Part shown: positions 37,269-47,368 of the stretch, one piece after another
How the letters are laid out: every line of letters begins with the position of its first letter
How positions within the stretch are numbered: the first letter of the stretch is position 1
Origin: Datura wrightii
Taxonomy: Eukaryota > Streptophyta > Magnoliopsida > Solanales > Solanaceae
Length of the DNA: 64,000 nt
Reading direction: 5' to 3'
NCBI GenBank assembly: GCA_035772735.1
Contig: JASDFA010000010.1
Coordinates: 97,236,001 to 97,300,000, forward strand
Made by a program: the position numbers and the translations under genes
The notes under the pieces: model-generated
Seen by the model: only the letters and a program-made list of their open reading frames with translations
Databases searched by the model: none
Told to the model about the DNA's origin: nothing

Positions 37269-37771
37269 TGCTGTCGCGCCCCATTTTTCCTCGCGAAAAG
37301 CGGGATACAACATGTGACGTCTCTTAAGGGTTATTGAATTGAGAAGAGTCGCCACCTAACGTATTACGGTGCGTTAGGACACCGTTCTAAGCTAAATTTT
37401 GTTACCTAGGTCACCAAAGTCGGGCAAGGGCTTAAATTACCTCGAAAGAAAGGTGTTAGGCACCTTTCGAGGTCCACAAATGTGGTTCCCCGAATTCGTT
37501 AGTAGGGAATTAAGTAAGTGATCAGCTAAAGTTGATTTTACCTTATATTTGCTTAAACTAAATTGATAAAGGAATAGATAATAAAGTTTAGACAAGCAAG
37601 AAGAAAGAATTTTGACAGAATAAAATTTAAAAGTAGTTTGTCTGATTTTATTTTTTTTCTAACAATGTACAAAAATTTGTGGCAAATAAAATAAGTAAAA
37701 AAACATAAATAATAAAAAACAGAACAATTTATAAAACTACAAAACAAACAAATAAATATTTATTTAATTAT

Positions 37772-37834
37772 GGGGCCGAGCCTCGATGAGGCGCCTACGT
37801 ATCCCTTAAGGGAATCAGGCCAAACGTAGTTCTA
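37772..37834 (-). other. Candidate structured motif, copy in 5' LTR
   Basis: Identical in sequence to the 3' LTR copy at 20869-20931. Its place downstream of the TATA box means it should be in the 5' leader of the genomic RNA. Confidence 0.6.
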
Positions 37835-38857
37835 CATTTAAGAGAAATTGTTTGACCTGATGGGATCACCCCGTGCAACTTAAATAATATTTCGCAATCT
37901 TTTGAATTGCTCGTATTATTTAGCGAGCACAGACTATCATTTCCCATCTACCCACCTAGTTAATTATTAACTTAAAATGTTCTATGTAATAGACTATCGT
38001 CCTAGTATTTGCCTACCCGTCCCGATCTTAAAGTCCAAGAGGCATTGGACAGCTACTTTGGATTTTTGGATCTAAAATCCTATGGTTGTAAAAAAAATAC
38101 GTCATGCGATTAACAAACAAATTTGAAGGCAACTTAGTAAGGTTCCATATAAGCCCCTTTCATCAAAATAAGCAATGACGATGTTTATAGGCATGATCTC
38201 TTAATACGAGGATAAATCCTATATGCATGTTTTCTGATGCACAAATATCATGTTTATACATTTAGCATATAAATGCAGTATATACTAATCAGATTATGTC
38301 AATGTATGATCCTATGCGATATTTGTTTTAGCACTTCCAGCAGTGATTAAATAAAGTTGGGATAAATCGTAACAGGTTAATTCCTATAGGCAGGATTCTC
38401 ATTAATGTGTTACATTGAGCAAGCACACTTTAGGTTAATCAAATTATTACCTATGAATACAACATTTGTTTAATTAGGCAGGTGTGATTACAAACAAGTT
38501 ACAAATAATGGGTTTAAAAGCCAATTCCAGATACAGACAAATCATGTGAATACAATCTATTGTAAGTTTATTATTCATTGCTTATAGACATAGTTTCTAA
38601 GACTAACAATACATCACGATGGTAGCCATATAATCATTTTTATTCATAATTTTTGACATGAGTGATTAACAGGTTATTAATACTTCATTTTAGAATCTGT
38701 ACGCAGGATGTAAGCAAATCATTAAACATGATAATGTCAAACGAGCCAACATTTACCGAAATAATTCCTATAGGTCGATCTACTAACACATGTTTCAAAT
38801 TAATTTATTATAGTCCCTATAGGCATGGTTTCTAGCAAAATAATCATGTTCATATTA

Positions 38858-39021
38858 ATCCTATGGGCATGATATCTAACGTCACATATGTTATTGAAAT
38901 CCTATGAGCATGATATCTAACGTCGCATATGTTATTGAAATCCTATGGGCATGATATCTAACGTCACATATGTTATTGAAATCCTATAAGCATGATATCT
39001 AACGTCACATATGTTATTGAA
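38858..39021 (-). repeat. Four 41-bp tandem repeats in Ogre 5' LTR
   Basis: Same unit as at 21951-22155, with one unit fewer. Confidence 0.92.
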
Positions 39022-39651
39022 ATCCTATGAGCATGATTTCTAGGTGAGATTAGTAGTTAAAGCAGAAACATACAATCCCCACCCCCAAACCCCATTCCAC
39101 TATTAATCAGTGTTTGTTTACATTATTACATATCGACAGAAAAATAAATACATCACGATAAAGAATAAACTAGCGGAATTATAAACCCTTCGATCCCGGC
39201 AGACTCTTCGTTCCGACCTGTTAAGCAAAAACTATACAACAAGATTGTGCACCATACTCTATAATAGATTGCAATTTATACACAAACTTCTATTTGAACA
39301 TATTATATTATAACAGATATGCATATAAATGTAAAAATTTATACTTATAGAATCTGATGCGATTAATAAGTTCACATAACAGAAAATTTAAATTAAAATA
39401 AAAGGTGGACTAACCGGTTAATTAATGCAAGAAGCAAAGCAACAATCAGCACTTTTTGAAAGAAGACTTTTCAAGGATCGGAACCCAAATTCGACACGTC
39501 AAGATCACGAGGATCTCTTGGATCCCGAGCAGTGCTCGTGTCGAAAATGGGAGAGAAGTATATGAAAATAGAGTAATATTTTTGAAATCAAGTATTCATG
39601 TTCTTCTTTTTTTTCACTGTTCAACTGAATTACTAGAGAGGAAGAGACCCC

Positions 39652-39660
39652 CTTTATATA
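39652..39660 (-). promoter_or_regulatory. Ogre TATA box
   Basis: TATATAAAG followed by GGGGGTCTC in element sense. It is the only classical TATA box I noticed in this LTR. The 3' LTR copy is altered to TATCTAAAG. Confidence 0.6.
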
Positions 39661-42336
39661 GTTAAACCGTCCAAAGGTTTAAAAGGGGAAGGGAATATTA
39701 AAAACAACTCCAAATAATTGCTTACCATACATAACTAAATTATTCAACTTAATAAATAAATAAATAAATAAATTACGAAAGAAAAATTTTCCTTACCATA
39801 ATCACAAATATTAAGAGAGGAAAGAATCAGTCAATTTAGATAGTAATAAGGAAAGAATAAATTGTCCATTTAATTAGTTGAGAGAATTTCTCCTAATTGA
39901 CGAAAAATGAAAAGAAATCAGAAAAATTTCCTATTTACCGTTAAATTAACAGAGGTATTTTTTAAGGAAGGAAAAAAAATCAAGAAATCAATCACATGAG
40001 ATATTTCCATTTGTGAGCTAAATAAATCACCTAAATCAGATCAGTTTAAATTTACCACAAAACGGATAGGTAAGGTAAAACAAATAAGTAAAGTAAAAGA
40101 ATATTAGAGCATATTCCTAGTCACACAAAGAAAGAGATCAATATTGGTCAACACTTATCAGAAGCTAAAATTGCTTGTAGAAGTCAAATACCCGCATATT
40201 GGAAGAAATATTATTGGATCAAATAAGACTCATTAATAAAGAATTACCATATTTATTCTTTAATCAGAATCTGTCAAAGTAATTTCACGCTAAAATTATG
40301 AATTTTGAATTAAGCCAAGAGCCTCACATTGTCATATAAATAAGAGCTTTAAAGAAAAGTCAGGGCATATTGGTGAAAAATAAATGTATTTGTAATAACT
40401 TGTAAGAATTGAATTCGGAAAAAGGTTTGCATACTGAAATGTATATACCCATCGTATTTAATAGGGGGAAAGAGCAATCAACAGGGATTTAATCAAAATC
40501 TTACATAGACAGCTAAAAGAATAACAGAAATGATTTATGTTTCGAAAATACACAAAGAAAGCAATTATCAGATGACATTTACCAAAGTTTCCAATGGGCA
40601 GTGATACACACACGCGCCAGCAGAACATATACATAATTATTTCACAAGAATTATCTCCAAGCTAGAGCATGACCTAAACAAAATTGCATAACCCTTAGGG
40701 TTTTCGTGATATTTTAGAGGCAAACAGCAATATTAACCACAATATTTTCAATCAAATATAAACAATAATTAATTTGGCTCCAATTGACACAGACAAAAAT
40801 AACACGGCATAGAAAAGAAAACTAAACATCATGTAACCCAATTTCGGACAGATTTACACAAATCATTTGTGACCTGTGATTTCGGACGGAAGTGAGGTTC
40901 GGTGTGGCTGTGGGTGGTTCAAACGAGGGAGGTCTGGTCAGTGGTGAGGTGTTGAGAAGTCTACTGCTCTAAAGTCAATTTCCAGTGCACATGGCCGATC
41001 TAGCATTAAGCTTTGAAGCTAGAAACTTGGAAACATAACTGAGACCATTTCCGATTTGAAGAAAATAGGGTCAGGCGAGGGAGAGAGGAAGAGGGAATGT
41101 GCGGTTGTTTGTTAGTTCGTCGGGAGAAGGGAGATAGGTGAGAGGGACGCCGGGGTCAGGCGGGAGGGCTGCTACTGGCAGTGGTGCGGCGGTGTTTCGG
41201 CGGAGTTCATGGAGGGGAAGCTGGTCGCAGGGAGGAAGGTTGCGATGGTGTCAAAGGGGAGGGAAGGTGGTGCCGCGAATGAGAGGAAGACTGGTGGCTA
41301 GCGGTTGCTTGTGGTCGCGAGGGAGAAGAGGGCTGAGGGTTGGTGTTCATCGATGAGGGAGAGAGGAGAAGGAGGGGGTGCGGCGAAACGGAAGGGAAGA
41401 GGAAGAGGAAGAGAAGGGAGGTGCGGCGGTCTTGAGAGAGATGAGGGAATGAGGGAAAATGGGTAGGGTTTGGGTAGATAATGTTATTTAAGGTAAGGAA
41501 GTAGGGTTTTAATTAGGGTCGTAGGATCAAAGATGATGGACGGCTAGGATTAGATTCTAGGATAGATGGGTCGGATCGCGGGTTAATTGGGTAGTCCGGA
41601 TGGGTTATTGGGTTAGGAATTAATTTAGGCTGAAATTGAATTTAAATAGTAGCCAAAATTAGTTAAAAGTGGCTAAAATTGACATAAATTGAATAGAAAG
41701 TGGCCAGATTTGAAATATATTGGATAAAATTGAATGGAAAAGTGGCTATAATTTAAATAAATTGAATGAAATTGAATTTAGCTGCTATTAAATTAATAAA
41801 TATACTACACTTTTAAATAATTTAATAAATAGATAATAAAGTAATCTAAATTCACATAAACATTATTATTAATATAAATAAATCCTAAATTTAAGTATAC
41901 TTATATAAATATCACATAATTAAATTATTATATATAAATAATTTAACGACTAGAAAATAAAATTAAGTTATCAAATATTATAAAAATCATATTATTAACA
42001 TAAATAATTTATAAATTTGAGTAATATTATTATTCAAATAAATTTATAAAATTTAGTAAAATTAAGTAAATAGTTTATTAAGTAAAGAATATACTTCAAG
42101 ATAATGGTGCATTTTAATACGAAATATATTATATACGACATGATTATTTAATATCAAATTTTTAAAATTAATATGAGTCATATATATGTAACTTGAAATA
42201 ATTTCACAACATTGTGATAATAAATTATTTTATAAATATAAAAATAAGTCAAATATTTGCGTAAAATAAATAAATCAACAAATAAATATATAGGCAGCAT
42301 ATTAAGGTGTAGGGAGGTCAAAATTGGGTGTCAACA

Positions 42337-42743
42337 GGGAGAAACTGATTTTCCTTTTGAAAATCACTCTTCTTCTCTCAGAGTTCGTGTTTAGAGTAAT
42401 AGGGATGAAAAATCGCGAAGTTCTAACTTAAACCATTACACTGTCTCCGATCGTTTGCTGCACTGGATCCGTTGTAGCGGTCAGGACCTCGCCAGAGTGG
42501 ACCCGACGGTTAACTCTCCTTCCCGCCTACGGTGCACCTCCGACCATCATGACGGTCTCGCTGCAGCAGAACTCCCACCACTGCAATGGTCTCTGTTAAC
42601 CAATAGCTCGAAATTTCCTGCACATTTCTCATCCCTCAACACAAGTCTTAAATCCAACTTTCCCAACACTTCCCACCATATACCTAGGCGAAAATAGATT
42701 GCTCTGGCCTTAATTCCCTCGTAACGACGGATGGATCGTAAAA
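42337..42743 (-). repeat. Element A 5' LTR, first portion (right of Ogre)
   Basis: Starts with the right GGGAG target-site copy and aligns with 1311-1732 of the A 3' LTR. It contains decayed forms of the palindromic CGCTGCAG words at about 42550-42600. TGCAC (42744-42748) would be A's own right target-site copy, with its partner outside the window. Confidence 0.82.
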
Positions 42744-44758
42744 TGCACCATCAGAGAATATCATTTTCTTCAGATATTTAGTAAATCATCACTAAGATAC
42801 TCTTTACTTCTATCAAAATTTAGTATCTTGATACTTTTACAAATTTATTTTTCCACCTTCACTATGAAATCTCTTGGTCATTTCAAGATATTCAGATTTG
42901 TGTTCATAAGACAAACAATATATCGTCGATGAAGTTGACAAAAAGAAAATATTTCCTCATTTTGCTTAAGATATGTCATGGAAATATTTTCTCTTTGTTC
43001 ATGATGACCATAGGCCATTTTCATCAGCGGCTCAAAGGAAAAGGAAATGTACCGTAACTTGCAGTTGGTTAAAAATTCATCCAACTAATGAAGTGGGATA
43101 AAATAAGCAAAATCGCAAGGGAGAACGCATAAAATGATCCTTTTGCGAAGCCATAAAACTGTAAGGGTGAAGCTCCAAGAGATTTTCGCCAAATCAACAA
43201 TCTAACGGAGGGGAATATTCCAAACAGTCTCGCCATAGCCGTGGAAATTCAAAGTGGAGACCAACTAATTCTTCCCCATAACTACGAAATTGTGGATGAG
43301 ACACATCTCGCCATAAATGCAAAACTGCAAGGAAGGAAAACTCATTTCTCACCTAAGTCGCATACAAATACTTAAAGTAAATCATCCACATTCACCCAAC
43401 AATGGACCTTTTAAGACCTACAAAAAGAAAAAAAAAAAAAAAAAAGTCAACTCATGGATAACGTTGTCCGAAGGCACAAAGTATTGAATCTAGAATCAAC
43501 TTCAAAAAACTTGTGTCGCTTAATATAGATTGAGATGAACCTCTATCTTTGACACTGCAACAGAATTAGATGTCTAGTTTCTACAGGATCATGCTGCTCG
43601 TGATTTGCACTAACATATCTAAAGACATATGCAAAGCTCAGAATTTAATATGGCAGACTTGTATATCAACTACAAAAACCAATTCCATCCGATCTAAAAT
43701 GATATAATCTGAATCTGTATATTTGATATGTTATAAATATATGTCTAGTTTCTAAATAATCGAGCCGCTCTTTATTTAAGTCTTCTATATAGAGATATGA
43801 TTTTTTTTGGCAAGAGTATGGTATTGTGTGCTCGACGGGCCAAACGTGTAGATCAATATCAAAACTTATTTTCAACTGATCAGGAGACGTTTTTCTTTTA
43901 CTTTTGACATGGCGTAGTCCTTAGCATCTCATTTCAGTAGAATCAAGTCCCTCATACTTTGGACACTCCTACGATGATATGTGGATTTTCTATAAAGACA
44001 CATCAAGCTGAAAAAATCAACTGTATCGTTTTATGAGTAAACATAGAACATAAGTATAGGGAGAGTTACGGATTTCTGGTTCTCTAATGTCATTTCATTC
44101 AGTAGTTTTAGATCTTATACAACAAATGAAAATGGTTGTTTTCACCAATCCATACTTACACAGATAACCAGAAGGTTGGTATTGTCTTCAATACACTTAA
44201 GTCTGATTTCAGATATATCATGAAGAATTATTCATAAGGTTTAAAAAAAAGGGAATGAAATCACCATATTGACAAAATGAAAGACCGCATACACAGCTTT
44301 CACCTCCTTGCAATAACAGTACATATGTTGATGCTTAGTTCGTGAAGCCAATAGTTTCTTGTTCGTTCTTCTGTGTATACTTTTTCCCCATACTCCGTTT
44401 TGGGGGTGTAGAGAGACAAAATAGTACAGATTAAGTTTTTTTTTTTTAATTGGCATTTGGCAATAGCAGAGATTAAGTTTTGAATGAACAAAAACCTGGC
44501 AAAGGGTGTATATGGACATCATAAAAACGGTTCTAGGAAGAACAAAATGGAAGCAAATCTCGAAACAATAATATCATTGCAAAGATTCAGAAGAGCCGAG
44601 TGCGTTAGTCACCCCTTTCCTCTCATCTCCTTTTACCTATCTTCAATCCAAAACAATAACAATAATATTTACTCCAGGGTATAGAAAAAACAAGCAAAAG
44701 CTACACAGTTGAAAAGACGTGATCTACTTTAGTTCTAGTACCTTGAATTGTGTGTGCT
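42744..44758. other. Intergenic DNA between element A and the DUF1995 gene
   Basis: About 2 kb, AT-rich, with an A-rich tract near 43422-43446. I see no gene, terminal repeat or RNA gene. The last few hundred bases are probably 3' UTR of the DUF1995 gene. Confidence 0.5.
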
Positions 44759-45766
44759 TTACTTTTTTCCCCTTACATTTGACACCAAATCCTTCAAGAA
44801 CTTTGCTGATTTCGTGATTGGCGAATTCATGGCCATCAAGTTATACAAAACGTTCTCAACTTCAACAATTGATGGCCTTGTTTTAAACCTTGAAACCACC
44901 TTCAACTCTCCATCTTCTTCAACGAACACATACCATTTCTCACCACTCAAAACACCATCTCTAACACATTTAAACATCACCCCTTTTCTGTTACTCAATA
45001 TCCCTCTAACCTCCAATCCCATAAATGAATACACAACCTCAAATGAACCCACAAATCCACTCAGCTCACCAAAACTACTCTCTTCATCAAAACCCCATTT
45101 GGGATTAAAAATCACCACAGGCTTTGGGTACAATATATCGGCAATTTCCTTCATTACAGTTAATCTTGAAGCCTCTGGGGCCATAAACACTATCGCATCT
45201 GCAGAATTTTCAATTATTGACGAAATATCTAAATTTTCAATGATGGGGTTTGAAGATTTATTCTCAAAGGCTGTTTCTGCAGCTTGGGTTAAGCTTTGGT
45301 TAGGCCATAAAAGAAGAATCTTGATTTTTGGGCCTTTCCTTTTGATGGGCATGCCTCCAAAAATATCAAGAGCAAGCTGGGATAGTGCAGATGGGGAGTC
45401 ATCAACAACTGGAATCTCAACACGAAATCTTGGTTGTTTGAGTTTCTTGAGTCTCCCAACGAGCTTGGGATTGTTAAGGGGTTTCTCTAAGGTACTTGAA
45501 AGAGAGAACTTTGCTTGAGAAATGGCATCTTCCTTGGTGGTAGGTGGGGTAGGAGAAGGGAGTGAACATTGAAGAGGTGAAAATTCTAACTGGGTTAAGC
45601 GCAGGGGTTTTGTGAAGAAAACAGAGAGATAAAAGTTGTTAAGTTGTTGTTTTGATCCTAAAGAGCTTAAGGAACTTATGCATGGTAGTTTGCTCAGCTT
45701 GAATTGGAAGAAAGGGTGAGAAATTTGGATGGATTGTGTTTGAAATTTTAGAAGATTGGAAGCCAT
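44759..45766 (-). CDS. DUF1995 domain protein, predicted chloroplast
   Basis: Single-exon gene of 335 codons. The first 60-70 residues are Ser/Thr/Leu-rich and nearly free of acids (MASNLLKFQTQSIQISHPFF), typical of a chloroplast transit peptide. The rest resembles DUF1995 proteins, a family that includes the photosystem II assembly factor LPA3: FRVEIPVVDDSPSALSQLAL, KIKILLLWPNQSLTQAAETA, ADAIVFMAPEASRLTVMKEI and KPVVIFNPKWGF. The fold of this domain is nucleotide-binding-like, but no enzymatic activity is established. ATG 45766 opens the transit peptide. The frame is intact. A long inverted repeat begins about 0.43 kb upstream. The family call is from recognition, not a search; it is not certainly an LPA3 orthologue. 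Confidence 0.82.
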   Translation of the reverse strand: MASNLLKFQTQSIQISHPFFQFKLSKLPCISSLSSLGSKQQLNNFYLSVFFTKPLRLTQLEFSPLQCSLPSPTPPTTKEDAISQAKFSLSSTLEKPLNNPKLVGRLKKLKQPRFRVEIPVVDDSPSALSQLALDIFGGMPIKRKGPKIKILLLWPNQSLTQAAETAFENKSSNPIIENLDISSIIENSADAIVFMAPEASRLTVMKEIADILYPKPVVIFNPKWGFDEESSFGELSGFVGSFEVVYSFMGLEVRGILSNRKGVMFKCVRDGVLSGEKWYVFVEEDGELKVVSRFKTRPSIVEVENVLYNLMAMNSPITKSAKFLKDLVSNVRGKK

Positions 45767-46200
45767 TTGAAATCGATTCTCGTCAAAGGGGATAGAGCTT
45801 TCGAAAGAAAGACTTGCAATTTTGGGAACATCTGTTCATCTGGATAAGGCTGTATAGAAGTTTTAGGAGCCTCACAGAACCTGATATTGTAAATCTTTGG
45901 TTGTCACTAGCGAATAGTTGTCTGTATGAAGGGGACAATCTTTGCCATCGTGCTGATAATCCGTTTGAAAGCATGCGTTAAAAATATAAATATTGAAGAA
46001 ATTAGTTCGTAAAAATGGTTTGTGTTTGAATAAACACGCGGTTTAAGTAAAAAGAAATTAAAATTTGGCCATAAACATGTCTCTAATATTTGTATGGTTA
46101 AAAAGATTTTGTAATTTGTACTACGAAATATTAATATTTGTGTTGATATAAAAATTTCTCTCGTAAAATGAGAAAATCTTATTTATTATTTTTTAGTTTA
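45767..46200 (-). promoter_or_regulatory. Upstream region of the DUF1995 gene
   Basis: 434 bp between the start codon and the inverted-repeat element, expected to contain the core promoter and 5' UTR. No clear TATA box was identified. Confidence 0.4.
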
Positions 46201-47068
46201 AAAAGGGGTCAAATATATATATTGCCTCTTAAATTTGATTTCATTTTTTATTTCAGCACTCCAACTCAGTTTTGTTTCATTTTAACCCTTCAACTCTATT
46301 TTTCATATTCCATTTAAACACAAAATACTAATTTTTATGTTTTTATTATTTTTATTTATACTCTTCAATTGTAATTTTATATTTTAAGAATCAACGAATG
46401 TTCATTAGTTTTCGTAAAAATAAATAAAAAATTGACGGATATATGCTGATTTTTTTTAAATAATATTTTTTTATAGAATTTGTGCGCATTTTTACAGAAA
46501 AATAATCAATGAAAATACGTTGATTTTTAATGTCTCCCGGTTTTTTTTTAAAAAAGAATCATTGACAATCCAACAAAGTCTGTTGAATTTTAATGTTTTT
46601 TAGTAGTGTTATTAACAATAAATTAGAGTTTTCTTTTACCCATATTGAAGATGAATTTTTTTTTTTACTGATATTGAAGTGATTTAGAAATTAGAAAGTA
46701 GAGTGTTTGAGTTAAAGCCAAATGAGTTGGATGATATAAAAAAATACATTGTATTATTTAATTGAATATTTTGTACCTTTTTAAAAATATTTTTTAATAC
46801 GCGTTGAATAGTTTACACCAAATAATATTTAATATTTACACTCAATTTTTTATTTATTTTTACAAAAACTAAGGAACGTCTACCGATTTTTAAAATGTAA
46901 ATCAATTGAAGAGAATAAATAAAAATATAAAAATCAGTACTTTATGTTTAAATGAAACATGAAAAATAAAATTTGAGAGTTAAAATGAAACAAGGCTTAG
47001 TTGAGGTGCCAAAATAAAAAATAGAGCCAAAATTAAAGTGTTTTATATATATTTGGCGTTAAAAAAGT
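46201..47068. mobile_element. MITE-like element with long terminal inverted repeats
   Basis: The left arm (46201-46435) and right arm (46842-47068) are inverted copies about 230 bp long. Shared words, right arm reverse-complemented, are CAAATATATATA, CTCAACT/CCAACTCAG then TTGTTTCATTTTAAC, TTTTTCATRTTYCATTTAAAC, and GTAAAAATAAATAAAAAATTGA. The centre (46436-46841) is AT-rich without open frame. Length, AT-richness and lack of coding potential fit a non-autonomous DNA element or fold-back repeat. The target-site copy was not resolved. It sits between the kinesin 3' end and the DUF1995 promoter. Confidence 0.72.
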
Positions 47069-47368
47069 GATATTCTTTTTTGAATGTACCAGAAAGGACA
47101 AGTTGCCCCATAAAGCAAAAGAGGAAGAGTACATTAAAAACGAAATTAGGAAAAAGGTAAAAATTATGAAGGAGTAATCTTGTAAATACAAATATGGCTG
47201 AAAGAGAAAGCCCCATGCTATTTTACTGATACAGAGACAATACTTTATCCACTATACAAATTGGAGGTGGATGTTAGAAGTAATATAGTTCAGTTAAAAA
47301 TCAAACTGCCACCACAGAATTACAGTCGAACCAATTCTAAAAGCTACAACAAGAGTTCTGCCAAAAAG
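47069..47368 (-). other. Probable kinesin 3' UTR and downstream spacer
   Basis: 300 bp between the stop codon and the inverted-repeat element. Nothing else is recognised. The polyadenylation site was not located. Confidence 0.4.

Larger units (their letters stand above)
20368..42336 (-). mobile_element. Ogre-type Ty3/gypsy retrotransposon, 21,969 bp, nested in element A 5' LTR
   Basis: Complete giant element on the minus strand. In order: 5' LTR 42336-37272, primer site 37268-37251, leader, ORF1 36605-35094, gag 34748 to about 32500, protease to 31369, intron 31368-31215, RT/RNase H/second RNase H/integrase 31214-27782, repeat-rich 3' UTR, polypurine tract 25321-25308, and 3' LTR 25307-20368. 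Five-kb LTRs, an ORF before gag, and an intron between protease and RT are the recognised hallmarks of Ogre (Tat lineage). Frameshifts in ORF1 and integrase and at least three premature stops make this copy non-autonomous. The two LTRs differ by roughly ten positions over the first 200 bases I aligned by eye. Confidence 0.93.
37272..42336 (-). repeat. Ogre 5' LTR (5065 bp)
   Basis: Aligns with 20368-25307. In element sense it runs TGTTGACACC to GGGGCGCGACA. A TATA box sits about 2.7 kb in (39660-39652), so roughly 2.35 kb downstream would be transcribed as leader, including the 41-bp repeats (38858-39021) and the structured motif (37772-37834). The G-rich block at about 41050-41460 is longer than in the 3' LTR. 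Confidence 0.93.
1..42743 (-). mobile_element. Element A: decayed Ty3/gypsy element, host of all nested insertions up to 42.7 kb
   Basis: A minus-strand gypsy element whose parts are scattered by later insertions. In transcription order they are: 5' LTR (42743-42337 plus 20367-18256), primer-binding site (18251-18235), gag start (18036-17405), gag remainder (6018-5151), pol (about 5150-1820), and 3' LTR (1732-593, continuing beyond the window). The pieces belong together because the two LTR portions align (593-1732 with 19646-20367 plus 42342-42743) and gag continues in frame across element B. Domain order PR-RT-RH-IN, the initiator-Met primer site and the integrase C-terminal tail suggest a Tekay/Del-like chromovirus; the lineage is inferred. 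All genes carry many stops and frameshifts. Confidence 0.8.

Noticed and set aside
41138..41356. Arg/Gly-rich + strand open frame in the Ogre 5' LTR
   Set aside because: Arises from G-rich LTR sequence, is absent from the other LTR because of the indel, and has no domain.
44748..45518. A 256-codon open frame on the + strand
   Set aside because: It lies fully antisense to the DUF1995 gene and its protein is Ser/Thr/Phe/Ile-rich without a domain. It is a shadow of the real frame.
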